Shown here piece by piece: positions 49,601 to 60,448 of a DNA stretch of 64,000 nt (positions are counted from its first letter, which is position 1; every line of letters begins with the position of its first letter). Source of the stretch: Macrostomum hystrix (Eukaryota > Platyhelminthes > Macrostomidae); assembly GCA_950097015.1 (NCBI GenBank), contig CATNEN010000038.1, positions 19,440,001-19,504,000 on the forward strand. Direction: 5' to 3'. A model generated the notes under the pieces. It worked only from the letters and a program-made list of their open reading frames with translations. It did no database searches and was not told the origin of the DNA. Made by a program: the position numbers and the translations under genes.

Positions 49601-51483
49601 TCACTCCCAGCATCAACACTCCCAGCGTCATCACTCCCAGCATCAACACTCCCAGCGTCATCACTCCCAGCTTCAACACTCCCAGCGTCATCACTCCCAG
49701 CTTCAACACTCCCAGCGTCATCACTCCCAGCTTCAACACTCCCAGCTTCAACACTCCCAGCGTCATCACTCCCAGCATCAACACTCCCAGCGTCATCACT
49801 CCCAGCATCAACACTCCCAGCTTCAACACTCCCAGCGTCATCACTCTCAGCGACATCACTCCCAGCGTCATCACTCCCAGCATCAACACTCCCAGCGTCA
49901 TCACTCCCAGCTTCAACACTCCCAGCGTCATCACTCCCAGCTTCAACACTCCCAGCGTCATCACTCCCAGCATCAACACTCCCAGCGTCATCACTCCCGG
50001 CATCAACACTCCCAGCGTCATCACTCCCAGCATCAACACTCCCAGCGTCATCACTCTCAGCGTCATCACTCTCAGCGTCATCACTCTCAGCGTCATCACT
50101 CCCAGCTTCAACACTCCCAGCATCATTACTCCCAGAATCACTCATATCATCACCACCAGCATCATCACTTCCACGAGCAGGCCCCACAGAAGCAGCAACA
50201 GCACCACGGGCAGGCACAGCAGAAGCAGCAACAGCACGACGGGCAGGCACAGCAGAAGCAGCAACAGCACGACGGGCAGGCAGAACAGAAGCAGCAACAG
50301 CACGACGGGCAGGCACAGCAGAAGCAGCAACAGCACCACGGGCAGGCACAGCAGAAGCAGCAACAGCACCACGGGCAGGCACTGCAGAAGCAGCAACAGC
50401 ACGACGGGCAGGCACAGCAGAAGCAGCAACAGCACCACGGGCAGGCACAGCAGAAGCAGCAACAGCACCACGGGCAGGCACAGCAGAAGCAGCAACAGCA
50501 CCACGGGCAGGCACAGCAGAAGCAGCAACAGCACGACGGGCAGGCAGAACAGAAGCAGCAACAGCACGACGGGCAGGCACAGCAGAAGCAGCAACAGCAC
50601 CACGGGCAGGCACTGCAGAAGCAGCAACAGCACGACGGGCAGGCACAGCAGAAGCAGCAACAGCACCACGGGCAGGCACAGCAGAAGCAGCAACAGCACC
50701 AGGGGCAGGCACAGCAGAAGCAGCAACAGCACGACGGGCAGGCACACCAGAAGCAGCAACAGCACCAGGGGCAGGCACAGCAGAAGCAGCAACAGCACGA
50801 CGGGCAGGCACAGCAGAAGCAGCAACAGCACCACGGGCAGGCACTGCAGAAGCAGCAACAGCACGACGGGCAGGCACAGCAGAAGCAGCAACAGCACCAC
50901 GGGCAGGCACAGCAGAAGCAGCAACAGCACCACGGGCAGGCACAGCAGAAGCAGCAACAGCACGACGGGCAGGCAGAACAGAAGCAGCAACAGCACGACG
51001 GGCAGGCACAGCAGAAGCAGCAACAGCACCACGGGCAGGCACAGCAGAAGCAGCAACAGCACCACGGGCAGGCACAGCAGAAGCAGCAACAGCACGACGG
51101 GCAGGCACAACAGAAGCAGCAACAGCACGACGGGCAGGCACAACAGAAGCAGCAACAGCACCTCGAGTGGATCTTACGACAGCAGATTTATGATAAGCAG
51201 TATTCTTACTTTTCGAAACAGAAGATTTTGACTTACCGAATATTTTACGCTGATAATACAGCCAGACAACTCGACGGTTTTCAATAGTGTTCTTTGCTGA
51301 AAGCTTGCTCAGAATTTGCCCGCAAGCACCATAGGGACAGCGAAATGATTTGCGAAGGCACTCATCACTATAGTCTTCAAAATATTCAGGCGACAGTTCA
51401 AAAAAAGAAATGCGTCGATTGTGGGTTGCTTTGCAAATGCAGAAAATTGAAAGTAAAGCAATGATGCGAAGACTGAAAATCAT
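46675..51483 (-). CDS. MULE-type transposase fused to Ulp1 protease and PHD finger, 1602 aa
   Basis: A single uninterrupted frame. N-terminal block (about 25-90) has conserved-looking CLRKSFRCPYGACG. Residues about 107-440 are an 11-residue protein repeat (AVPARRAVAAS type) and about 445-660 a DDAGS/VDAGS repeat. A GCM/WRKY-like zinc motif follows near 765-815 (C-x4-C ... HNH). The DDE nuclease core shows LHLDATGS (Asp938), VIVTDFSWA (Asp1018), CTNHV, and NSYVESYFSDVK (Glu1237), all MULE-pattern. Then a Ulp1-type cysteine protease with His1425 (NDHFYLV), Asp1442 (VLDTKP) and Cys1496 (DGHSCGVFVC). A C4HC3 PHD finger ends the protein (about 1545-1600). It should excise and integrate the surrounding element; the protease may act on SUMO or polyprotein-like targets and PHD may read histone tails. 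The first 17 residues look like a signal peptide, but the DNA also resembles a pyrimidine tract with acceptors, so the true start may come from an upstream exon. All catalytic residues are present. Confidence 0.88.
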   Translation of the reverse strand: MIFSLRIIALLSIFCICKATHNRRISFFELSPEYFEDYSDECLRKSFRCPYGACGQILSKLSAKNTIENRRVVWLYYQRKIFGKSKSSVSKSKNTAYHKSAVVRSTRGAVAASVVPARRAVAASVVPARRAVAASAVPARGAVAASAVPARGAVAASAVPARRAVAASVLPARRAVAASAVPARGAVAASAVPARGAVAASAVPARRAVAASAVPARGAVAASAVPARRAVAASAVPAPGAVAASGVPARRAVAASAVPAPGAVAASAVPARGAVAASAVPARRAVAASAVPARGAVAASAVPARRAVAASVLPARRAVAASAVPARGAVAASAVPARGAVAASAVPARGAVAASAVPARRAVAASAVPARGAVAASAVPARGAVAASAVPARRAVAASVLPARRAVAASAVPARRAVAASAVPARGAVAASVGPARGSDDAGGDDMSDSGSNDAGSVEAGSDDAESDDAESDDAESDDAGSVDAGSDDAGSVDAGSDDAGSVDAGSDDAGSVEAGSDDAGSVEAGSDDAGSVDAGSDDAGSDVAESDDAGSVEAGSVDAGSDDAGSVDAGSDDAGSVEAGSVEAGSDDAGSVEAGSDDAGSVEAGSDDAGSVDAGSDDAGSVDAGSDDAGSVDAGRDDAVSDDAGSDDMSASGSDDAGSDDSEVRDFTNAEVGADFESGESESMTNLIFHFRIAWRQWKSNFFIRRGEKMHSICQRTALWWLNCIRENYRQYCSLNVEASNCVLKFKNRYVNFPNLRALKPKYFVKQVALCQHPACKIVHDFRIIDFPTENEPVEVVVNSKGEKNHNHPTMSRMTPLESERIAKLLETEAPTDVHDRLLSEMTDKDIKENDFSRSKNLDAIRRVNAKRLVAAEERLHKNVEVEIAALQRILSETDTESKSIRGYIQAVSRHPFHVHLYLERQLRLVTSRPQCVLHLDATGSIFKRMNFAGSQIFLYSLTMPSDNGQTRGVPVAEMITSEHRTKSIQHFLFSVRADLGTLASSTIMSHDYLPAVIVTDFSWAMLHSVCQSFGTSLEQYLIDTHCALRMGKQIKYTIPFICTNHVIRAFINGIQLKSKTAEGKAMRELFISAFVFLLHQETFEAFETTLSLTVDTFLGQRDPKELRSAINNWETEPVDEEYLLYNDDEINNNKEEQAESSRFASLRESSPYIFLFKSRQASIDATDEPAGPFKSYYSPKLLVYLLKHWCSLAPLFCHFIGSIKSFRKNKSWFSNSYVESYFSDVKSRKTRFGKASRVNVSSFICGRLKYLKTRLTAFDIINKVGKATLSGRKRKHEDISFSREEWRRAERVSRSKYKRQRTESATKNRKQQGTAEREQVWCTRAGDFLTEFDRQSLEPGKWLSVGVVNSFIHLLCVCNPNSKAGHLPSSFFSCIRKGDSSAAIEMLRATVSNKCTRLICPILQNDHFYLVYIDTTRKELAVLDTKPISDKSIPKHFIKLWQNLIQSTASIREDMPEILGTYKNKSMLRSLQFDGHSCGVFVCLYAKVLVTSVDTEFRALCFPTTEGFLNRARICIWKDLERENEESTNSCVRCHEAEPSATGTWLQCDLCDSWLHHECASKDMHQRHASNGYVCCCAEYAATR
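49493..50150 (-). repeat. in-frame 15 bp coding minisatellite (acidic DAGS repeat)
   Basis: Multiples of 15 bp encode DDAGS, VDAGS and VEAGS pentapeptides, about 40 in total, in the linker before the zinc motif. Variation changes mainly D/V and D/E, so the acidic low-complexity nature is kept. All frames stay open, producing antisense artefacts. Confidence 0.92.
50173..51162 (-). repeat. in-frame 33 bp coding minisatellite (VPARxAVAAS repeat)
   Basis: About 30 copies of a 33 bp unit (CAGAAGCAGCAACAGCACGA + CGGGCAGGCACAG on +) encode an 11-residue basic/alanine repeat. The G/R alternation (ARGAV versus ARRAV) and L, V, G or A substitutions define sub-types arranged in partly duplicated blocks. 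Confidence 0.93.
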
Positions 51484-52049
51484 GGTTAAAAATACGCTCG
51501 TATATTGATATACTAGCAGACGATTGAAATCAGCTTTTCTGAAGGCTTTATACTCGAGAATTTATGCATGGCTTGTTCGGATAGGGATATGAGATAGCAA
51601 GCAAAAAGCATATAAAGCAGCTGATTGGATAGCCCAGCTACTAGTGTAAAACAGAGCACGGTACACACCCAAGTACACTTATTTTGTCAGGCATTAAATT
51701 AGCAATAAAGCATAAGGACAAAGCACTAATAACTAAATGCAATAAAGGATAAGCAATCGACACTATAAAATTCGAAGCAACATGCACACATGAGGCTTGA
51801 AATCTCAACACTCAACTTCAAACGCTAAAGCCTCAAAAGCCGACAAACATAAGAGGGCATTAGTACTTCAAAGAATAAAAAACAATAGCAAAAACCAGAT
51901 CCAACATGCAAAATAAAGACCTATGTGCACGACAAGGCAAAAAATTATCCTGCATTACCAATTGCGCAATACATCTCAACACTTCACGCAACTCAACGCT
52001 GACAATACGCAGGCATCTCAGAGTGAGGGTGTTGTATTGTGCCCACTAT
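51484..52049 (-). promoter_or_regulatory. 5' flank of the transposase gene inside the transposon core
   Basis: Unique sequence between the transposase start and the right arm that must hold promoter and leader unless transcription starts in the arm. No convincing TATA element or upstream exon could be fixed. Confidence 0.45.
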
Positions 52050-55000
52050 AAAATGGGAGATATCAGAGTGGGGGGGACTCGAGGGTCTACAACTCCGAGA
52101 CGCGACTAGTCAGGGCTCTGAAATTTTACAGCCGTGTTCACAGATAATGTTTCCTTCCAGATTTGAGTTTTCAGCCTCGTCTGACCACCAGATTCAGTGA
52201 GGTGACGAAAAGTACTTTTAAAATGGGAGATATCAGAGTGGGGGGGACTCGAGGGTCTACAACTTCGAGACGCGACTAGTCAGGGCTCTGAAATTTTAGA
52301 ACGTTATTCACAGATAATGTTTCCTTCCAGATCTGAGTTTTCAGCCTCGTCTGACCACCAGATTCAGTGAGGTGACGAAAAGTACTTTTAAAATGGGAGA
52401 TATCAGAGTGGGGGGGACTCGAGGGTCTACAACTCCGAGACGCGACTAGTCAGGGCTCTGAAATTTTACAGCCGTGTTCACAGATAATGTTTCCTTCCAG
52501 ATCTGAGTTTTCAGCCTCGTCTGACCACCAGATTCAGTGAGGTGACGAAAAGTACTTTTAAAATGGGAGATATCAGAGTGGGGGGGACTCGAGGGTCTAC
52601 AACTCCGAGACGCGACTAGTCAGGGCTCTGAAATTTTACAGCCGTGTTCACAGATAATGTTTCCTTCCAGATCTGAGTTTTCAGCTTTTTTTGACCACCA
52701 GATTCAGTGAGGTGACGAAAAGTACTTTTAAAATGGGAGATATCAGAGTGGGGGGGACTCGAGGGTCTACAACTCCGAGACGCGACTAGTTAGGGCTCTG
52801 AAATTTTACAGCCGTGTTCACAGATAATGTTTCCTTCCAGATCTGAGATTTCAGCTTTTTTTGACCACCAGATTCAGTGAGGTGACGAAAAGTACTTTTA
52901 AAATGGGAGATATCAGAGTGGGGGGGGACTCGAGGGTCTACAACTTCGAGACGCGACTAGTCAGGTCTCTGAAATTTTACAGCCGTATTCACAGATAATG
53001 TTTCCTTCCAGATTTAAGTTTTCAGCCTCGTCTGACCACCAGATTCAGTGAGGTGACGAAAAGTACTTTTAAAATGGGAGATATCAGAGTGGGGGGGACT
53101 CGAGGGTCTACAACTCCGAGACGCGACTAGTCAGGGCTCTGAAATTTTACAGCCGTGTTTACAGATAATGTTTCCTTCCAGATCTGAGTTTTTAGCCTCG
53201 TCTGACCACCAGATTCAGTGAGGTGACGAAAAGTACTTTTAAAATGGGAGATATCAGAGTGGGGGGGACTCGAGGGTCTACAACTCCGAGACGCGACTAG
53301 TCAGGGCTCTGAAATTTTACAGCCGTGTTCACAGATAATGTTTCCTTCCAGATCTGAGATTTCAGCTTTTTTTGACCACCAGATTCAGTGAGGTGACGAA
53401 AAGTACTTTTAAAATGGGAGATATCAGAGTGGGGGGGACTCGAGGGTCTACAACTTCGAGACGCGACTAGTCAGGGCTCTGAAATTTTACAGCCGTATTC
53501 ACAGATAATGTTTCCTTCCAGATTTAAGTTTTCAGCCTCGTCTGACCACCAGATTCAGTGAGGTGACGAAAAGTACTTTTAAAATGGGAGATATCAGAGT
53601 GGGGGGGACTCGAGGGTCTACAACTCCGAGACGCGACTAGTCAGGGCTCTGAAATTTTACAGCCGTGTTTACAGATAATGTTTCCTTCCAGATCTGAGTT
53701 TTTAGCCTCGTCTGACCACCAGATTCAGTGAGGTGACGAAAAGTACTTTTAAAATGGGAGATATCAGAGTGGGGGGGACTCGAGGGTCTACAACTCCGAG
53801 ACGCGACTAGTCAGGGCTCTGAAATTTTACAGCCGTGTTCACAGATAATGTTTCCTTCCAGATCTGAGATTTCAGCTTTTTTTGACCACCAGATTCAGTG
53901 AGGTGACGAAAAGTACTTTAAAAATGGGAGATATCAGAGTGGGGGGGACTCGAGGGTCTACAACTTCGAGACGCGACTAGTCAGGGCTCTGAAATTTTAC
54001 AGCCGTATTCACAGATAATGTTTCCTTCCAGATCTGAGTTTTCAGCCTCGTCTGACCACCAGATTCAGTGAGGTGACGAAAAGTACTTTTAAAATGGGAG
54101 ATATCAGAGTGGGGGGGACTCGAGGGTCTACAACTCCGAGACGCGACTAGTCAGGGCTCTGAAATTTTACAGCCGTGTTCACAGATAATGTTTCCTTCCA
54201 GATCTGAGTTTTCAGCCTCGTCTGACCACCAGATTCAGTGAGGTGACGAAAAGTACTTTTAAAATGGGAGATATCAGAGTGGGGGGGACTCGAGGGTCTA
54301 CAACTCCGAGACGCGACTAGTCAGGGCTCTGAAATTTTACAGCCGTGTTCACAGATAATGTTTCCTTCCAGATCTGAGTTTTCAGCTTTTTTTGACCACC
54401 AGATTCAGTGAGGTGACGAAAAGTACTTTTAAAATGGGAGATATCAGAGTGGGGGGGACTCGAGGGTCTACAACTCCGAGACGCGACTAGTTAGGGCTCT
54501 GAAATTTTACAGCCGTGTTCACAGATAATGTTTCCTTCCAGATCTGAGTTTTCAGCCTCGTCTGACCACCAGATTCAGTGAGGTGACGAAAAGTACTTTT
54601 AAAATGGGAGATATCAGAGTGGGGGGGACTCGAGGGTCTACAACTTCGAGACGCGACTAGTCAGGGCTCTGAAATTTTACAGCCGTATTCACAGATAATG
54701 TTTCCTTCCAGATCTGAGTTTTCAGCCTCGTCTGACCACCAGATTCAGTGAGGTGACGAAAAGTACTTTTAAAATGGGAGATATCAGAGTGGGGGGGACT
54801 CGAGGGTCTACAACTCCGAGACGCGACTAGTCAGGGCTCTGAAATTTTACAGCCGTGTTCACAGATAATGTTTCCTTCCAGATCTGAGTTTTCAGCCTCG
54901 TCTGACCACCAGATTCAGTGAGGTGACGAAAAGTACTTTTAAAATGGGAGATATCAGAGTGGGGGGGACTCGAGGGTCTACAACTCCGAGACGCGACTAG

Positions 55001-58000
55001 TCAGGGCTCTGAAATTTTACAGCCGTGTTCACAGATAATGTTTCCTTCCAGATCTGAGTTTTCAGCTTTTTTTGACCACCAGATTCAGTGAGGTGACGAA
55101 AAGTACTTTTAAAATGGGAGATATCAGAGTGGGGGGGACTCGAGGGTCTACAACTCCGAGACGCGACTAGTTAGGGCTCTGAAATTTTACAGCCGTGTTC
55201 ACAGATAATGTTTCCTTCCAGATCTGAGTTTTCAGCCTCGTCTGACCACCAGATTCAGTGAGGTGACGAAAAGTACTTTTAAAATGGGAGATATCAGAGT
55301 GGGGGGGACTCGAGGGTCTACAACTTCGAGACGCGACTAGTCAGGGCTCTGAAATTTTACAGCCGTATTCACAGATAATGTTTCCTTCCAGATCTGAGAT
55401 TTCAGCTTTTTTTGACCACCAGATTCAGTGAGGTGACGAAAAGTACTTTTAAAATGGGAGATATCAGAGTGGGGGGGACTCGAGGGTCTACAACTCCGAG
55501 ACGCGACTAGTCAGGGCTCTGAAATTTTACAGCCGTGTTCACAGATAATGTTTCCTTCCAGATCTGAGTTTTCAGCTTTTTTTGACCACCAGATTCAGTG
55601 AGGTGACGAAAAGTACTTTTAAAATGGGAGATATCAGAGTGGGGGGACTCGAGGGTCTACAACTCCGAGACGCGACTAGTCAGGGCTCTGAAATTTTACA
55701 GCCGTGTTCACAGATAATGTTTCCTTCCAGATCTGAGTTTTCAGCCTCGTCTGACCACCAGATTCAGTGAGGTGACGAAAAGTACTTTTAAAATGGGAGA
55801 TATCAGAGTGGGGGGGACTCGAGGGTCTACAACTCCGAGACGCGACTAGTCAGGGCTCTGAAATTTTACAGCCGTGTTCACAGATAATGTTTCCTTCCAG
55901 ATCTGAGTTTTCAGCCTCGTCTGACCACCAGATTCAGTGAGGTGACGAAAAGTACTTTTAAAATGGGAGATATCAGAGTGGGGGGGACTCGAGGGTCTAC
56001 AACTCCGAGACGCGACTAGTCAGGGCTCTGAAATTTTACAGCCGTGTTCACAGATAATGTTTCCTTCCAGATCTGAGATTTCAGCTTTTTTTGACCACCA
56101 GATTCAGTGAGGTGACGAAAAGTACTTTTAAAATGGGAGATATCAGAGTGGGGGGGACTCGAGGGTCTACAACTTCGAGACGCGACTAGTCAGGGCTCTG
56201 AAATTTTACAGCCGTATTCACAGATAATGTTTCCTTCCAGATTTAAGTTTTCAGCCTCGTCTGACCACCAGATTCAGTGAGGTGACGAAAAGTACTTTAA
56301 AAATGGGAGATATCAGAGTGGGGGGGACTCGAGGGTCTACAACTCCGAGACGCGACTAGTTAGGGCTCTGAAATTTTACAGCCGTGTTCACAGATAATGT
56401 TTCCTTCCAGATCTGAGTTTTCAGCCTTGTCTGACCACCAGATTCAGTGAGGTGACGAAAAGTACTTTTAAAATGGGAGATATCAGAGTGGGGGGGACTC
56501 GAGGGTCTACAACTCCGAGACGCGACTAGTCAGGGCTCTGAAATTTTACAGCCGTGTTCACAGATAATGTTTCCTTCCAGATCTGAGTTTTCAGCTTTTT
56601 TTGACCACCAGATTCAGTGAGGTGACGAAAAGTACTTTTAAAATGGGAGATATCAGAGTGGGGGGACTCGAGGGTCTACAACTCCGAGACGCGACTAGTC
56701 AGGGCTCTGAAATTTTACAGCCGTGTTCACAGATAATGTTTCCTTCCAGATCTGAGTTTTCAGCCTCGTCTGACCACCAGATTCAGTGAGGTGACGAAAA
56801 GTACTTTTAAAATGGGAGATATCAGAGTGGGGGGGACTCGAGGGTCTACAACTCCGAGACGCGACTAGTCAGGGCTCTGAAATTTTACAGACGTGTTCAC
56901 AGATAATGTTTCCTTCCAGATCTGAGTTTTCAGCCTTGTCTGACCACCAGATTCAGTGAGGTGACGAAAAGTACTTTTAAAATGGGAGATATCAGAGTGG
57001 GGGGGACTCGAGGGTCTACAACTCCGAGACGCGACTAGTCAGGGCTCTGAAATTTTACAGCCGTGTTCACAGATAATGTTTCCTTCCAGATCTGAGTTTT
57101 CAGCTTTTTTTGACCACCAGATTCAGTGAGGTGACGAAAAGTACTTTTAAAATGGGAGATATCAGAGTGGGGGGACTCGAGGGTCTACAACTCCGAGACG
57201 CGACTAGTCAGGGCTCTGAAATTTTACAGCCGTGTTCACAGATAATGTTTCCTTCCAGATCTGAGTTTTCAGCCTCGTCTGACCACCAGATTCAGTGAGG
57301 TGACGAAAAGTACTTTTAAAATGGGAGATATCAGAGTGGGGGGGACTCGAGGGTCTACAACTCCGAGACGCGACTAGTCAGGGCTCTGAAATTTTACAGA
57401 CGTGTTCACAGATAATGTTTCCTTCCAGATCTGAGATTTCAGCTTTTTTTGACCACCAGATTCAGTGAGGTGACGAAAAGTACTTTTAAAATGGGAGATA
57501 TCAGAGTGGGGGGGACTCGAGGGTCTACAACTTCGAGACGCGACTAGTCAGGGCTCTGAAATTTTACAGCCGTATTCACAGATAATGTTTCCTTCCAGAT
57601 CTGTGTTTTCAGCCTCGTCTGACCACCAGATTCAGTGAGGTGACGAAAAGTACTTTTAAAATGGGAGATATCAGAGTGGGGGGGACTCGAGGGTCTACAA
57701 CTCCGAGACGCGACTAGTCAGGGCTCTGAAATTTTACAGCCGTGTTCACAGATAATGTTTCCTTCCAGATCTGAGATTTCAGCTTTTTTTGACCACCAGA
57801 TTCAGTGAGGTGACGAAAAGTACTTTTAAAATGGGAGATATCAGAGTGGGGGGGGACTCGAGGGTCTACAACTTCGAGACGCGACTAGTCAGGGCTCTGA
57901 AATTTTACAGCCGTATTCACAGATAATGTTTCCTTCCAGATTTAAGTTTTCAGCCTCGTCTGACCACCAGATTCAGTGAGGTGACGAAAAGTACTTTTAA

Positions 58001-59978
58001 AATGGGAGATATCAGAGTGGGGGGGACTCGAGGGTCTACAACTCCGAGACGCGACTAGTCAGGGCTCTGAAATTTTACAGCCGTGTTCACAGATAATGTT
58101 TCCTTCCAGATCTGAGATTTCAGCTTTTTTTGACCACCAGATTCAGTGAGGTGACGAAAAGTACTTTAAAAATGGGAGATATCAGAGTGGGGGGGACTCG
58201 AGGGTCTACAACTTCGAGACGCGACTAGTCAGGGCTCTGAAATTTTACAGCCGTATTCACAGATAATGTTTCCTTCCAGATCTGAGTTTTCAGCCTCGTC
58301 TGACCACCAGATTCAGTGAGGTGACGAAAAGTACTTTTAAAATGGGAGATATCAGAGTGGGGGGGACTCGAGGGTCTACAACTCCGAGACGCGACTAGTC
58401 AGGGCTCTGAAATTTTACAGCCGTGTTCACAGATAATGTTTCCTTCCAGATCTGAGTTTTCAGCCTCGTCTGACCACCAGATTCAGTGAGGTGACGAAAA
58501 GTACTTTTAAAATGGGAGATATCAGAGTGGGGGGGACTCGAGGGTCTACAACTCCGAGACGCGACTAGTCAGGGCTCTGAAATTTTACAGCCGTGTTCAC
58601 AGATAATGTTTCCTTCCAGATCTGAGTTTTCAGCTTTTTTTGACCACCAGATTCAGTGAGGTGACGAAAAGTACTTTTAAAATGGGAGATATCAGAGTGG
58701 GGGGGACTCGAGGGTCTACAACTCCGAGACGCGACTAGTTAGGGCTCTGAAATTTTACAGCCGTGTTCACAGATAATGTTTCCTTCCAGATCTGAGATTT
58801 CAGCTTTTTTTGACCACCAGATTCAGTGAGGTGACGAAAAGTACTTTTAAAATGGGAGATATCAGAGTGGGGGGGGACTCGAGGGTCTACAACTTCGAGA
58901 CGCGACTAGTCAGGGCTCTGAAATTTTACAGCCGTATTCACAGATAATGTTTCCTTCCAGATTTAAGTTTTCAGCCTCGTCTGACCACCAGATTCAGTGA
59001 GGTGACGAAAAGTACTTTTAAAATGGGAGATATCAGAGTGGGGGGGACTCGAGGGTCTACAACTCCGAGACGCGACTAGTCAGGGCTCTGAAATTTTACA
59101 GCCGTGTTCACAGATAATGTTTCCTTCCAGATCTGAGATTTCAGCTTTTTTTGACCACCAGATTCAGTGAGGTGACGAAAAGTACTTTTAAAATGGGAGA
59201 TATCAGAGTGGGGGGGACTCGAGGGTCTACAACTTCGAGACGCGACTAGTCAGGGCTCTGAAATTTTACAGCCGTATTCACAGATAATGTTTCCTTCCAG
59301 ATTTAAGTTTTCAGCCTCGTCTGACCACCAGATTCAGTGAGGTGACGAAAAGTACTTTTAAAATGGGAGATATCAGAGTGGGGGGGACTCGAGGGTCTAC
59401 AACTCCGAGACGCGACTAGTCAGGGCTCTGAAATTTTACAGCCGTGTTTACAGATAATGTTTCCTTCCAGATCTGAGTTTTTAGCCTCGTCTGACCACCA
59501 GATTCAGTGAGGTGACGAAAAGTACTTTTAAAATGGGAGATATCAGAGTGGGGGGGACTCGAGGGTCTACAACTCCGAGACGCGACTAGTCAGGGCTCTG
59601 AAATTTTACAGCCGTGTTCACAGATAATGTTTCCTTCCAGATCTGAGATTTCAGCTTTTTTTGACCACCAGATTCAGTGAGGTGACGAAAAGTACTTTAA
59701 AAATGGGAGATATCAGAGTGGGGGGGACTCGAGGGTCTACAACTTCGAGACGCGACTAGTCAGGGCTCTGAAATTTTACAGCCGTATTCACAGATAATGT
59801 TTCCTTCCAGATCTGAGTTTTCAGCCTCGTCTGACCACCAGATTCAGTGAGGTGACGAAAAGTACTTTTAAAATGGGAGATATCAGAGTGGGGGGGACTC
59901 GAGGGTCTACAACTCCGAGACGCGACTAGTCAGGGCTCTGAAATTTTACAGCCGTGTTCACAGATAATGTTTCCTTCC
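52050..59978 (-). repeat. right foldback arm: about 47 copies of the 170 bp monomer, inverted
   Basis: Same monomer and haplotypes as the left arm in reverse orientation. Rare variants sit at mirrored distances from the outer end out to about 3.3 kb, for example TAGTTAGGG at about 1.71 kb, an 8-G run at about 2.6 kb, GATCTGTG at about 2.85 kb and ACGTGTTC with AGACG at about 3.05 kb. Deeper in, register with the left arm is lost. Confidence 0.97.
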
Positions 59979-60448
59979 TTATCATTGCTCTCAGCTGTAT
60001 ATCATGTACGAGTAATAATCCTGCGAAGCGCAAAAGTGAGGTTATATTTTTAGTTTTTTTGATGAAGTTTACGATGATTATAAAAATAATAAATTATACA
60101 AACACATTTAATGAGGTGAGTTTTGAGTTGTGATTTTAGTAGTTGCGATATTTAGTAAACCGCTTTTTGTATTCGTTAACTTAGTTGGTTGAGCAAATTT
60201 GTTTTATTCTATGAAAAACATATATTAGAAAACGTTTTGTGAAAGTAAACGATTTTTTGTGTGTTGTGCGCAAGTCCGTCGATATTTATTAATTTTATTC
60301 TCAATAATGATATTTTCGGACCGATATATAAGTATTTCATCTGTTAGAAGTCTTTTTATTAGTTGCTTGTCGATTTTTTGTTGGCTATAACATAATTTTT
60401 TTCTGGTACTGGTTCTGGTACTGGTTCTGGTACTGGAAGTATAGACGT
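59979..60448 (-). repeat. right outer terminal inverted repeat, 470 bp
   Basis: Inverted copy of 35089-35558 of exactly the same length, ending with the three TTCTGGTACTGG motifs and AAGTATAGACGT. Confidence 0.93.

Larger units (their letters stand above)
35089..60448 (-). mobile_element. giant foldback MULE-type DNA transposon, 25,360 bp
   Basis: The element begins and ends with inverted ACGTCTATACTTCCAGTACC, has 470 bp unique outer inverted repeats and long inverted arms of tandem 170 bp monomers. Its 5.7 kb core carries one transposase gene and an exact 8 bp duplication flanks it. Foldback architecture with a MULE-family transposase parallels Drosophila FB/NOF, whose inverted repeats are also internally tandem. 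The arm length here (about 11.2 and 8.4 kb), the 170 bp monomer and the Ulp1 and PHD additions are what set it apart. Mutator-like elements usually duplicate 8-11 bp. The intact frame, nearly identical outer ends and unmutated duplication point to recent insertion. Confidence 0.93.

Noticed and set aside
50142-51161. Leucine-rich hydrophobic repeat protein (LLLLLCLPVV) in another frame
   Set aside because: An alternative reading frame of the coding 33 bp repeat in the transposase. Only one frame continues into conserved domains.
38239-57298. Recurrent 62-codon frames in the foldback arms
   Set aside because: They appear only where a 6-C rather than 7-C run changes the frame in a 170 bp monomer, and are not conserved genes.
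35559-59978. A centromere or chromosome-end satellite block
   Set aside because: The array is divided into two inverted arms around a transposase and bounded by an 8 bp duplication. It belongs to a transposon, though it may seed satellites elsewhere.
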